DNA of 64,000 bases, from the NCBI GenBank assembly GCA_023423935.1, contig JAFAEQ010000070.1:37263-101262 (forward strand), read 5' to 3'. The notes beneath the pieces are model-generated. The model was not told the origin of the DNA, made no database searches, and saw nothing but the letters and a program-made list of their open reading frames with translations. This document shows positions 35,612 to 43,963 of this stretch, one piece after another. The stretch is from Pseudomonadota bacterium (GTDB lineage: Bacteria > Pseudomonadota > Gammaproteobacteria > Steroidobacterales > Steroidobacteraceae). The translations under genes and the position numbers were made by a program. Numbering within the stretch: position 1 is the first letter of the stretch; each line of letters begins with the position of its first letter.

Positions 35612-36949
35612 TTATTTGGTCTTGAAGTCTTCCGGCGTCAGTTGATGACGCGCCAGAAGCTTGTAGAAGTCCGTGCGATTGCGCTTTGCCAGCCGCGCAG
35701 CCTGGCTCACGTTGCCGCCGGTGATCTGCAGGATCTGCGAGAGATAGTTGCGAGTGAACTCGTCACGCGCCTCATCGAAGGAGGGCAGGCGAGTGGGACC
35801 TCCGCCCAGTGCGGCCTGGACGAGCTCTGCACTCATGATCGGGCTGGTTGCGAGCGCAACGTTCTGACGAACGACGTTCTCGAGCTGACGCACGTTGCCC
35901 GGCCAATCGGCGCTCACCAGCAGCTCGACGGCTTCAGGGGCGTAGATATGCCGCGGCATGCCGCTTTCCTGCGCGACTTTCTCGAGGAAATGCGAGACCA
36001 GCAGCGGAATGTCTTCGCGACGCTTGTTGAGCGACGGCATCTCGATGTGCACGACGTTCAGGCGATAGTACAGATCCTCGCGGAAATGACCGCCCATGAT
36101 CAGTTCTTTCAGATCGCGATGCGTCGCAGAGATGATGCGGACATTGACCGTGATCGCATCGGTGCTGCCGACCGGGCGTACCTGGTTTTCCTGGAGCACA
36201 CGCAACAGCTTCACCTGCAGACGCATCGGCATGTCGCCGATTTCATCGAGCATCAGCGTACCGCCGTCGGCTGCCTGGAACAGGCCGCGATGCTCGCGAA
36301 TGGCGCCGGTGAATGCGCCTTTGACGTGACCGAACAGCTCGCTCTCGAGAAGGTTCTCGGCCATCGCGCTGCAGTTGATGGCGACGAACGGACGGTTGCG
36401 GCGAGGGCTGGCCTTGTGGATCGCGCGAGCGAGCAATTCTTTGCCGGTGCCACTTTCACCCGTGATCATGACGCGCGCATCGGTGCCGGCCACCATGTGG
36501 GCTTGCGCGAGACGCTCTTCCATCACGGCACTGCGCGTGACGATGTCGCCGCGCCAGTCTTCGGTCGTGTCCGCGAAGCCGGAAACCTTCAGGGCCTTCT
36601 GCACTTTGTCGAGCAGGTCCTGCTTGTCGACCGGCTTGGTGAGAAATGCGAATGCGCCGCTCTGAGTCGCCTGCACCGCATCCGGGATCGTGCCGTGGGC
36701 GGTAAGGATGATGACGCGCAAGCCGGGTGCGCGGCTCTGGATCTCTTTCAGCAGCCCGATGCCATCCATCTGATCCATGCGCAGATCGGTAAGCACGAGA
36801 TCGGGACGCACACGCGAGAGTGCGGCGAGTGCCGCTGCAGCGCTTTCTACCGCCTCGACATCGTAGTTCTCGGCGCGCAGACGAATCGTGAGCAGCCGCA
36901 GCAACCCAGGGTCGTCATCAACGACTAGTAGACGAGCTTTGCGTTTCAC
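35612..36949 (-). CDS. glrR: Sigma-54-dependent response regulator GlrR (QseF)
   Basis: The protein has about 445 residues from a GTG at 36949, which puts the receiver domain at the N-terminus; an ATG at 37024 is the alternative. The receiver has DDD at 11-13, phospho-acceptor Asp55 (LTDLRMD) and Lys in LTKPVDK. The AAA+ domain has GESGTGKELLARAI and GAFTGA, the loop that contacts sigma-54. A C-terminal Fis-type helix-turn-helix (GGNVSQAARLAKRNRTDFYKLL) follows. Gene order with qseG and glrK matches enterobacterial glrKR. It overlaps qseG by 32 bases. It probably controls envelope or EPS functions through sigma-54 promoters. Confidence 0.9.
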   Translation of the reverse strand: MKRKARLLVVDDDPGLLRLLTIRLRAENYDVEAVESAAAALAALSRVRPDLVLTDLRMDQMDGIGLLKEIQSRAPGLRVIILTAHGTIPDAVQATQSGAFAFLTKPVDKQDLLDKVQKALKVSGFADTTEDWRGDIVTRSAVMEERLAQAHMVAGTDARVMITGESGTGKELLARAIHKASPRRNRPFVAINCSAMAENLLESELFGHVKGAFTGAIREHRGLFQAADGGTLMLDEIGDMPMRLQVKLLRVLQENQVRPVGSTDAITVNVRIISATHRDLKELIMGGHFREDLYYRLNVVHIEMPSLNKRREDIPLLVSHFLEKVAQESGMPRHIYAPEAVELLVSADWPGNVRQLENVVRQNVALATSPIMSAELVQAALGGGPTRLPSFDEARDEFTRNYLSQILQITGGNVSQAARLAKRNRTDFYKLLARHQLTPEDFKTK

Positions 36950-37592
36950 TGTTGGGGGCGTCGCGATTGCCAGGGGGCGTGGGACTGCGTTCAATGATAG
37001 ACCTCTCGATTTCCTTGATCGCATCCAGCTTCTGCTGGGCCTCGGCGAGGGCGCGGCGCAAACGGGCGTTTTCCTCGATTTGTGCCTGCACGCGTTTATC
37101 GGAGTTTGCCTGCGAGCGGCCGCGGTCGTCGAGTGTCGCAGCGAGCCGACGATTTTCGGCTTCCAGCCGCAGTCGAGAATTCGTTTCGTGAATCATCACG
37201 GCCGCGAGTGCACGCTCCGGAGATGTCATGCGCTCGGGTGTCGCCATGAGTGTTTCGAGCAGTTTCTTGCCTTCGGAAGGCCTCGATGCCGGATGATCCG
37301 GTGTACACAATGCGATCGCGTAACGCAGCGTGCTCGCGGTCGTCGGCGCACGTGTGTATTCGCGCTCCACTTCATAGAACACGTCGGCCTGACGTGCAGG
37401 ATCCAGGCTCGCAAGGCCCGTCATCGTCTCCAGATACAGGTTGAGTGCATCATCCTGCGAGGTGGGGATGACCACGGGCGGCGCAGGCTCGTGACGCAAT
37501 TGCGGCAGATCGCACGCTGTGAGCAAGGCGCTCGCGAAGAGCGCTGTCAGACAGCGGGCAACTCGCGTTGGTGTGATGTGAGTGCCTTGCAT
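36918..37592 (-). CDS. qseG: QseG/GlrQ-like lipoprotein
   Basis: The protein has 224 residues. The signal ends in a lipobox, LLTAC at about residue 27. A helical body and a heptad-rich coiled coil (about 135-195) follow, with a low-complexity tail (NSETQSSSTSR). In enterobacteria, QseG is an outer-membrane lipoprotein that works with the GlrK kinase. Sequence conservation is low in this family, so the assignment rests on its position between glrK and glrR and on its layout. Confidence 0.75.
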   Translation of the reverse strand: MQGTHITPTRVARCLTALFASALLTACDLPQLRHEPAPPVVIPTSQDDALNLYLETMTGLASLDPARQADVFYEVEREYTRAPTTASTLRYAIALCTPDHPASRPSEGKKLLETLMATPERMTSPERALAAVMIHETNSRLRLEAENRRLAATLDDRGRSQANSDKRVQAQIEENARLRRALAEAQQKLDAIKEIERSIIERSPTPPGNRDAPNSETQSSSTSR

Positions 37593-37626
37593 GATCCTGT
37601 GGAAGGGCTACGCGAGCGTGCTCATC

Positions 37627-39084
37627 TCAGGCGACCGTAGCGCCTTCGAGCTGCGGCGCCAGTGGCAGGCGAATGCGGAAATGCGCACCGGGGAATACAC
37701 CGTCGATGATTTCAATCGAGCCTCCGTGAGCCTGCACGAATTCGTTCACGACCGACAGGCCGATGCCCGTCCCTTTGAGATGTCCGGCGACCGGTGCGCT
37801 TCCGGAATAGAACGCCTGGAAAATCGCACTGCGTTCATCCACCGAAATGCCCGGACCCGTATCGCCGACGTCGAGGATCAGCACATCTTCATCGGTCTTC
37901 GCGTGGATGTAGATGGTACCGCCCCGCGGGCTGTACTTGAGTGCGTTCGACAGCAGATTATCCAGAATCAGTTTCAGCTTGGCCCGGTCGGCACGCAGCT
38001 CGATGTCCTCGACCTTCAGCTCGAGATGCACGCGTTGTGCAAGCAACGTGAGCTGGTGGGTCTCGAGCACGGATTTCACCATCGGTCGCAGGCGGAACTC
38101 GCTGATCTCGAGTCCTGAATGACGCGCCTGCCAGGCACTGAACGACAGCAGGTTCTCGATCAGCTGCTGCAGCTTGATGCCGTTGTCCCGGAGAATGGCC
38201 GTGACCTCGCGCTGGCTGCTGTCCAGCTCTCCGACTGCGCCGTCCATCAGCAGTTCAGTTCCTTCGCGAATATTCGCAAGCGGCGTCTTGAGCTCGTGCG
38301 ACATGTGGCGCAGAAAGCGGTTACGTTCCTGCGCGAGCTCGAGCAGTCGCACGCGCAGCCACTCGAGCTGGCGGCCCAGATCGACCAGATCGGTCGGTCC
38401 GCGCACGGCAATGGTCTTTGAGAACGTACCCTTGCCCAGCTGACTGATGGCCTGATCGATCTGTCGGATGGGCCGCATGAGCACGTAGGTGAACACGCCG
38501 ACCAGGAGCGCTGTCATCAGGATCAGCCCTGCCGACAGCCAGAAAAGATAGCGCTCGGTTTCTTCGGTAGAGGCCTGGATGCGCGATAAACCAGTTTCTA
38601 TCTGATCGCCCGTCGCATTGGAAAGCTGAAAGGCTGCATCCCACATCGGCGCAATCGCCTCCACAGCGGCGCGCATCGTCTCGGGGCTTGCGGGGGCGAT
38701 TGCGAGCAAGGCCGCATCGATCCGTCGCAAGCCCGCGCGCAGCGCCTGCACATGCGTCTGTCGGACAGGATCGTCGGCGACTTCTTCTATATTGGTCAGC
38801 GTGACGAGCAGCCGTTCGCGGCTGTCCCGATACACCTCGAGCAGCGTCGGATCGTTCAGCACCTGATATAGCCGTGTGCCGCGTTCCAACGAGGCGATTT
38901 CCTGGAAAAGCTGCTGGGAGTAGTGCGTGGCTTCCACCCCCGTACGCACGAGTGCTGCGCTTTCGGCCGACAGATGACGCACTTTCGCCGCGCCGATGAC
39001 CACGGCGAGCAGCAGCGGTGCCGACACCAGCGCGAAGCCGGTGAGCATCAGACTGTTGAGGGATTTGGGGCGCGGCCAACGCAT
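37627..39084 (-). CDS. glrK: Sensor histidine kinase GlrK (QseE)
   Basis: The protein has 485 residues. Two membrane segments (about 14-32 and 183-205) flank a helical periplasmic sensor. A HAMP segment follows, then the H-box RHMSHELKTPL with His263. The ATPase domain has N-box LDNLLSNALKYSP, G1 DVGDTGPGIS and G2 GTGIGLSVV. It is the cognate kinase of the GlrR regulator 0.7 kb downstream on the same strand. The three genes read glrK-qseG-glrR, as in Escherichia. Confidence 0.9.
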   Translation of the reverse strand: MRWPRPKSLNSLMLTGFALVSAPLLLAVVIGAAKVRHLSAESAALVRTGVEATHYSQQLFQEIASLERGTRLYQVLNDPTLLEVYRDSRERLLVTLTNIEEVADDPVRQTHVQALRAGLRRIDAALLAIAPASPETMRAAVEAIAPMWDAAFQLSNATGDQIETGLSRIQASTEETERYLFWLSAGLILMTALLVGVFTYVLMRPIRQIDQAISQLGKGTFSKTIAVRGPTDLVDLGRQLEWLRVRLLELAQERNRFLRHMSHELKTPLANIREGTELLMDGAVGELDSSQREVTAILRDNGIKLQQLIENLLSFSAWQARHSGLEISEFRLRPMVKSVLETHQLTLLAQRVHLELKVEDIELRADRAKLKLILDNLLSNALKYSPRGGTIYIHAKTDEDVLILDVGDTGPGISVDERSAIFQAFYSGSAPVAGHLKGTGIGLSVVNEFVQAHGGSIEIIDGVFPGAHFRIRLPLAPQLEGATVA

Positions 39085-39130
39085 GGCCGGCGATTCTAGC
39101 GGTTAGCGGAGCCGCGGCGGAAAGCTTTCG

Positions 39131-39154
39131 GCCCGAAGGCGCACGCCTTCGGGC
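39131..39154. terminator. Hairpin between galE and glrK
   Basis: GCCCGAAGGCG-CA-CGCCTTCGGGC is an 11-bp perfect stem. On the plus side it is followed by TTT, on the minus side by CGAAAGC. It lies 17 nt past the galE stop, so it probably ends galE transcripts, though the minus-strand T-run is poor. Confidence 0.55.
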
Positions 39155-39171
39155 TTTGGACGAGTGTCCCG

Positions 39172-40167
39172 TCAGTTCCGTTGGAGCTGCGGCTCCTCGA
39201 TCAGCCGCCGCTCCCAGGCCAGCTGTGTCTTCACGATCGTGGTCAGATCGTCGAACTGAGGCTTCCAGTTCAGCACTTCGCGGATCCGAGTCGCCTTGGC
39301 CACGAGGGAGGGCGGATCACCGGCACGGCGCGGGCCTTCGATCGTGCGGATCGGCTGGCCGTGCACGCGATTGACCGTATCGATCACGTCCCGAACGCTG
39401 TAGCCGTGGCCATAGCCGCAGTTGAGCACCTGCGAGTCGCCGCCTTTGCGCAGGTATTCGAGTGCTTTCACATGAGCGCTCGCGAGATCCTCGACATGGA
39501 TGTAGTCGCGCACGCCGGTGCCATCGGGAGTCGGATAGTCGGTGCCGAAGATCGATACATGCGGGCGCTTGCCCACGGCAGTTTCGCAGGCGACCTTCGT
39601 GAGCAGCGTTCCCTTGATGGTCGATTGGCCGATGCGCCCGCCTGGATCGCTGCCGGCCACATTGAAATAGCGCAGTGCGACGTAGCGCAGATCGCTGGCT
39701 GCGGACAGGTCGCGCAGCATCCATTCGCTCATGAGCTTCGAGGTGCCGTAGGGATTGATCGGCTGTGTCGGGCTGTCCTCGGCCGCGATTCCGCCTGCGG
39801 GGATGCCGTAGACCGCTGCGGTCGACGAGAAGACAAAATGCCTGACGCCCGCAGCCTGACAGCACTGCAGAAGGTTGCGGGTCGAGCAGGTGTTGTTGCC
39901 GTAGTACTTGAGTGGATTCGATACCGATTCGGGCACGATCGTGTGCGCAGCAAAATGCATCACCGTCTGAATGGAATGCTCAGCGAGCACTCTCGAGACG
40001 AGCTCACGATCTCCGGTATCGCCGACGACGAGCGTGCCGTTCAGTACGGCGGATCGAAAGCCAGTGGACAGATTGTCGAGGACCACGACCCTTTCGCCGA
40101 GATCGCCGAGTTGTCGAACGACATGACTGCCGATATAGCCGGCACCGCCTGTAACGAGAATGGTCAT
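39172..40167 (-). CDS. galE: UDP-glucose 4-epimerase
   Basis: The protein has 331 residues. NAD motif TGGAGYIGSHVVRQL is at the N-terminus, with FSSTAAVYGI and catalytic Tyr-Lys in NPYGTSK. The C-terminal GYSVRDVIDTVNRV and GRxGDPPxL-like segment (RRAGDPPSLVA) are typical of GalE. It interconverts UDP-glucose and UDP-galactose, feeding polysaccharide synthesis. It is divergent from srkA. Confidence 0.93.
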   Translation of the reverse strand: MTILVTGGAGYIGSHVVRQLGDLGERVVVLDNLSTGFRSAVLNGTLVVGDTGDRELVSRVLAEHSIQTVMHFAAHTIVPESVSNPLKYYGNNTCSTRNLLQCCQAAGVRHFVFSSTAAVYGIPAGGIAAEDSPTQPINPYGTSKLMSEWMLRDLSAASDLRYVALRYFNVAGSDPGGRIGQSTIKGTLLTKVACETAVGKRPHVSIFGTDYPTPDGTGVRDYIHVEDLASAHVKALEYLRKGGDSQVLNCGYGHGYSVRDVIDTVNRVHGQPIRTIEGPRRAGDPPSLVAKATRIREVLNWKPQFDDLTTIVKTQLAWERRLIEEPQLQRN

Positions 40168-40313
40168 GAGTGAATAGAGAGATGTGTCGAATGAAGAGTT
40201 GAGACTATCGCGGATATGATGACGTCCGAAACCCGGAGCTGATTGTCACGGTTTTGTACGTCGGGCATCACGCGTCCTGTTCGTCACCGCTGTTTCTTGC
40301 AAAAGTAGGTTCG

Positions 40314-41300
40314 ATGCCACGATCCGATCCACATCCTTACGATCGTCTCACGCCCGACATCATCATCGAATGTGTCGAATCGCTCGGGCGCGTCTCCGAC
40401 CGGCGCATCCTCGCTCTCAACAGTTACGAAAACCGTGTCTACCAGGTGGGCATCGAGGGCGCTGCGCCGATCGTCGTGAAGTTCTACCGCCCGGATCGCT
40501 GGAGCGACGATGCGATTCACGAGGAACACGGTTTCGCACTGGAACTGGCCGCTGCCGAGATTCCTGTCATACCGCCTCAGATCCGCGAAGGCCAAACGCT
40601 GTTCCGGTACGAAAGTTTCCGATTCGCCGTATTCGAACGCCGGGGAGGGCGCTGGCCCGAGCTCGGCTCCCGCACGGAGCGCGAGTGGATGGGCCGGTTC
40701 ATGGGGCGCATGCACATGGTCGGAAGGCGTCAGCGGTTCCGGTTTCGCGATGAGCTGAGCATTGACCGATTGGGATACGACTCGCGCAACTTCCTGCTGG
40801 AACACGGCTGGATCCCGTCTCATCTCGAGTCGGCCTATGACTCGTTGACCGCCGATCTGCTCGAGTTCATCGAGAACGCATTCGATGAGGCCAGCGACGT
40901 TGCCTATCTGCGCCTGCATGGCGATTGTCATCGCGGCAATGTTCTATGGACCGATGCTGGACCGCACTTCGTCGATCTCGACGATTGCATCATGGGTCCT
41001 GCGATCCAGGATCTGTGGATGCTGCTCGCCGGCTCGCGTGCCGAAATGAGCGAGCAACTCGTGCAGATCCTGGAAGGCTATGAGCATTTTGCGTCGTTCG
41101 ATCGTCGCGAGCTGGTCCTGGTGGAGAGTCTGCGAACGCTGCGCATGATGCATTACTCCGCCTGGCTCGCACGGCGCTGGCAGGATCCGGCATTTCCCCA
41201 GGCATTTCCCTGGTTCGTCGAGCCCCGCTACTGGGAAACACACGTGTTGCAGTTGCGTGAGCAGCAGGCCGCTCTGGCCGAAGGTCCGCTCGAATTGTGA
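40314..41300 (+). CDS. srkA: Stress response kinase A (SrkA/YihE-like)
   Basis: The protein has 328 residues, the same length as E. coli SrkA, from an ATG at 40314; the frame opens earlier at 40254. The kinase features are ALNSYENRVYQVG, VVKFYRP with the ATP Lys, RLHGDCHRGNVLW (catalytic loop) and HFVDLDDCIMGP (metal-binding Asp). SrkA is a Ser/Thr kinase of the aminoglycoside-kinase fold that counters stress-induced death. It stands alone. Confidence 0.92.
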   Translation: MPRSDPHPYDRLTPDIIIECVESLGRVSDRRILALNSYENRVYQVGIEGAAPIVVKFYRPDRWSDDAIHEEHGFALELAAAEIPVIPPQIREGQTLFRYESFRFAVFERRGGRWPELGSRTEREWMGRFMGRMHMVGRRQRFRFRDELSIDRLGYDSRNFLLEHGWIPSHLESAYDSLTADLLEFIENAFDEASDVAYLRLHGDCHRGNVLWTDAGPHFVDLDDCIMGPAIQDLWMLLAGSRAEMSEQLVQILEGYEHFASFDRRELVLVESLRTLRMMHYSAWLARRWQDPAFPQAFPWFVEPRYWETHVLQLREQQAALAEGPLEL

Positions 41301-41438
41301 GCGGGCCGGGGTTACCTTCAACCAGCATTCAGCGTTCACCGATTTGAATGCGCGCATCCGTCGACCGACGCGGTCGATTTTCGTCGGGCGCACTCGTGTG
41401 ATAGCGTCCGCGGCCAACGAAGAGAGCGGTTGCAACGA

Positions 41439-43187
41439 ATGCACGCGAAGAACGGTTCTGATCGAAGCCGAAGCTCCAGACAACGTCTGGGAATCGTAGC
41501 GAGCGCGGCGTTCTTCTTTTCATTCATGCTGGCAGGCTGCGGCGGCAGCGGGGACAACGGCTCGCCCTCGACTCCGCCCCCTTCATCCAGCGATGTGACG
41601 ATCAGCGGCAAGATCGAATTCGAACGCCCGACCTTCAGGAATGTCGCGAATCAGGGCTTGAACATCACCTCGCCCAGCGTGTTACCGGCCAGAGAAGTGG
41701 TCGTGGAAGCGATCGATCCCGCCACGCGTACACGCATCGGCACGGCGACGACGACGGATGCCAACGGCAACTATTCGCTCACCGTGCCGGCCAACACCAA
41801 CGTGCTGATCAGCGCGCGTGCCGAAATGATCAAGTCGGGCAGTGCGCCGACCTGGGACTTCAAGGTTCGCGACAACACTTCGAACAACGCGCTCTACGTG
41901 CTCGATGGCGCCGCCTTCAACAGCGGTACGGGCAGCAGCAACCGCAATCTGCTCGCGCGCACCGGATGGACCGGCTCGACCTATGTCGATGACGATCGTG
42001 CGGCAGCGCCGTTTGCCATCCTGGACACCGTGTATGAGGCGACAGAGTTGGTGCTCTCGGCGCAGCCCTCCACCATGTTCCCGCCACTGAACATTTACTG
42101 GAGCGCGGAGAATCGTGCGACGGTGAACAACTTCTGCACGACCACCGGCGATATCGGCACGACTTTCTATACGGGCGAAGTCCCCGCATCGCAGTCTGAC
42201 AACTGCTCGCCGCCGGTCGCCCTGAATGCCGGCATTTACGTGCTGGGCGACTTTGCCAACGGAACGGGCGATACCGATGAGTTCGATCCCCATGTAATTG
42301 CCCACGAGTTCGGGCATTACATCGAAGACAAGTTCTCGCGCTCCGATTCGATCGGTGGCACGCATGACCCTGCCGACAGGCTCGACATGCGGGTGGCTTT
42401 CGGCGAAGGGTGGGGTAACGCCTTTTCCGGCATGGTGCTCAATGATCCGGTGTATCGCGATTCGCGCCTGGGCATCTCGCAGGACGGGGGATTCAACATG
42501 GAAAGCGATACCCAGCCCGGGGCCGAAGGCTGGTTCTCGGAAATGTCCATCACGCAGATCCTGTGGGATCTGTTCGATGCGGTCGACGATGGAGCCGATC
42601 GTGTCTCGTTGGGGTTCGGTCCCATCTTTGAGGTCATGACAGGGCAGCAAAGAGAGACGGACGCACTCACGAGCATCTTCAATTTTGCCGATGCCTTGCG
42701 CGCGACCAATCCCGCGCAGGCGGGCAACATCAATGCATTACTCACCGGCGAGTCGATTGCCACGACGGATGCATTCGGCAACACAGAGACCAACTCGGGC
42801 GGCGTGCAGACCGCATTGCCGATCTATGCCGACATCGACATCAACGGCGGTCCCGTTCTCGTTTGTGGCAGTGGTGCGAGCAGCGATCGCAACAAGGCGG
42901 GATACCGGAAATTCCTGCGCCTGAATGTGCCGCAGGCTGCACTACTTACCATCACGGCGACCGGTACTGCCGTTTCAGTCGGAAGTGAGGCCGCCGTCGA
43001 TCCGGATATTTATGTGTACCGCCAGGGCGCCATCGTGCAGACGGGTCTGGGCGAGGCGGTTGGATCCGAGGTGATCCCGCAACGGCAATACGCCCCTGGC
43101 CTGTACATCATCGAAGTCTATGATTACAACCTGTCGAACCTGGATTCGACTCGACGCTGCATGAATGTTTCGGTGACCGGTTCATGA
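41439..43187 (+). CDS. HExxH metallopeptidase-like lipoprotein
   Basis: The protein has about 582 residues. An ATG at 41439 and a TTG nine bases before are possible starts. A lipobox (FMLAGC) is followed by a Gly/Ser/Pro linker and a carboxypeptidase-regulatory-like beta domain (DVTISGKIEFERP ... TTTDANGNYSLTVPAN). The zinc motif HEFGH (His289, His293) has a candidate third ligand or catalytic Glu at FGEGWGNAF (Glu323). The last ~110 residues form a beta-rich domain with VDPDIYVYRQG, like the PPC domains of secreted proteases. It does not fit a named protease family I recognise. It is translationally coupled to the next gene. Confidence 0.7.
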   Translation: MHAKNGSDRSRSSRQRLGIVASAAFFFSFMLAGCGGSGDNGSPSTPPPSSSDVTISGKIEFERPTFRNVANQGLNITSPSVLPAREVVVEAIDPATRTRIGTATTTDANGNYSLTVPANTNVLISARAEMIKSGSAPTWDFKVRDNTSNNALYVLDGAAFNSGTGSSNRNLLARTGWTGSTYVDDDRAAAPFAILDTVYEATELVLSAQPSTMFPPLNIYWSAENRATVNNFCTTTGDIGTTFYTGEVPASQSDNCSPPVALNAGIYVLGDFANGTGDTDEFDPHVIAHEFGHYIEDKFSRSDSIGGTHDPADRLDMRVAFGEGWGNAFSGMVLNDPVYRDSRLGISQDGGFNMESDTQPGAEGWFSEMSITQILWDLFDAVDDGADRVSLGFGPIFEVMTGQQRETDALTSIFNFADALRATNPAQAGNINALLTGESIATTDAFGNTETNSGGVQTALPIYADIDINGGPVLVCGSGASSDRNKAGYRKFLRLNVPQAALLTITATGTAVSVGSEAAVDPDIYVYRQGAIVQTGLGEAVGSEVIPQRQYAPGLYIIEVYDYNLSNLDSTRRCMNVSVTGS

Positions 43188-43822
43188 ACGCGTATTCACA
43201 GCACACCGTCAGTGGGGACAGGATGAGGTACGTACGACGCTTGGTTTACTGCGCGGTTGCCGCCGCACTGCTTGCGGGCTGCGGATCCGAAGAGCCGCCT
43301 GCGCAACCTGCAGCCTCTGAGCCGAAGCAGGCCGCTCAACCCAAGCCAGCCGCACCTGCCGTCGCCGACCCGACGGAGAAAATGGCGCGGGCCGTCGGCA
43401 ACGGCAAGCCGGGCGCCGCGGTGGATATCAAATATGAGTTCGCCTCGAAGCCGGAAGTCGGCAAGCCGGTGCAGCTGGAAGTTGCCCTCATTCCCAGCGC
43501 AGGCGTCGATTCTCTCGAAGCGACGTTCGGCGGGATGGAGGGCATCACCCTGGCCGGGCCTTTGACCGCGACGGTGAGCAATGCGAAGGCGGGTGAGCCG
43601 TACAAGCATTCGCTGTCCGTGCTCGCGAACCAGAACGGTGTGTTCTACATCACCGTGTCGGTCAACACGCAGATCAGCGGCGCAACTTTGGGCCGTACAT
43701 TCTCTATCCCGTTCGTGGCGGGCAACCTGGCGGCGGTGCAGGAAAAGCCGAAGACGACCGCGACCGACGATCACGGACAGGCGGTCAAGCCCATGAAGGC
43801 ACAGGAATCGACCACGCGTTGA
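43184..43822 (+). CDS. Small lipoprotein coupled to the metallopeptidase gene
   Basis: The protein has 212 residues from an ATG at 43184 overlapping the previous stop (ATGA), or about 199 from an ATG at 43223, which opens a cleaner lipoprotein signal (MRYVRRLVYCAVAAALLAGC). A Pro/Ala/Gln-rich linker leads to a compact beta domain (KPVQLEVALIPSAGVDSLEATF ...) and a charged tail. No family was recognised. The coupling suggests that it works with the preceding lipoprotein at the outer membrane, perhaps as inhibitor or partner. Confidence 0.75.
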   Translation: MNAYSQHTVSGDRMRYVRRLVYCAVAAALLAGCGSEEPPAQPAASEPKQAAQPKPAAPAVADPTEKMARAVGNGKPGAAVDIKYEFASKPEVGKPVQLEVALIPSAGVDSLEATFGGMEGITLAGPLTATVSNAKAGEPYKHSLSVLANQNGVFYITVSVNTQISGATLGRTFSIPFVAGNLAAVQEKPKTTATDDHGQAVKPMKAQESTTR

Positions 43823-43832
43823 TCCCTCCATG

Positions 43833-43864
43833 CGGCGGACCCTGGGTGCCGCGGCAGTCCGCCG
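43833..43864 (+). terminator. Hairpin after the small lipoprotein gene
   Basis: CGGCGGAC and GTCCGCCG are perfect 8-bp arms with a 16-nt GC-rich loop, 10 nt past the stop. No T-run follows, so it may be a rho-dependent or weak site. Confidence 0.4.
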
Positions 43865-43963
43865 CTGAAACGGCCTGTCGGAATCGCGAACAGGCGTAGA
43901 AACCCTGATGTTCGCAGCGTCTTTCCTATACCATGCGCGACCTTTTCCCGGCCTTGCGCGCTC

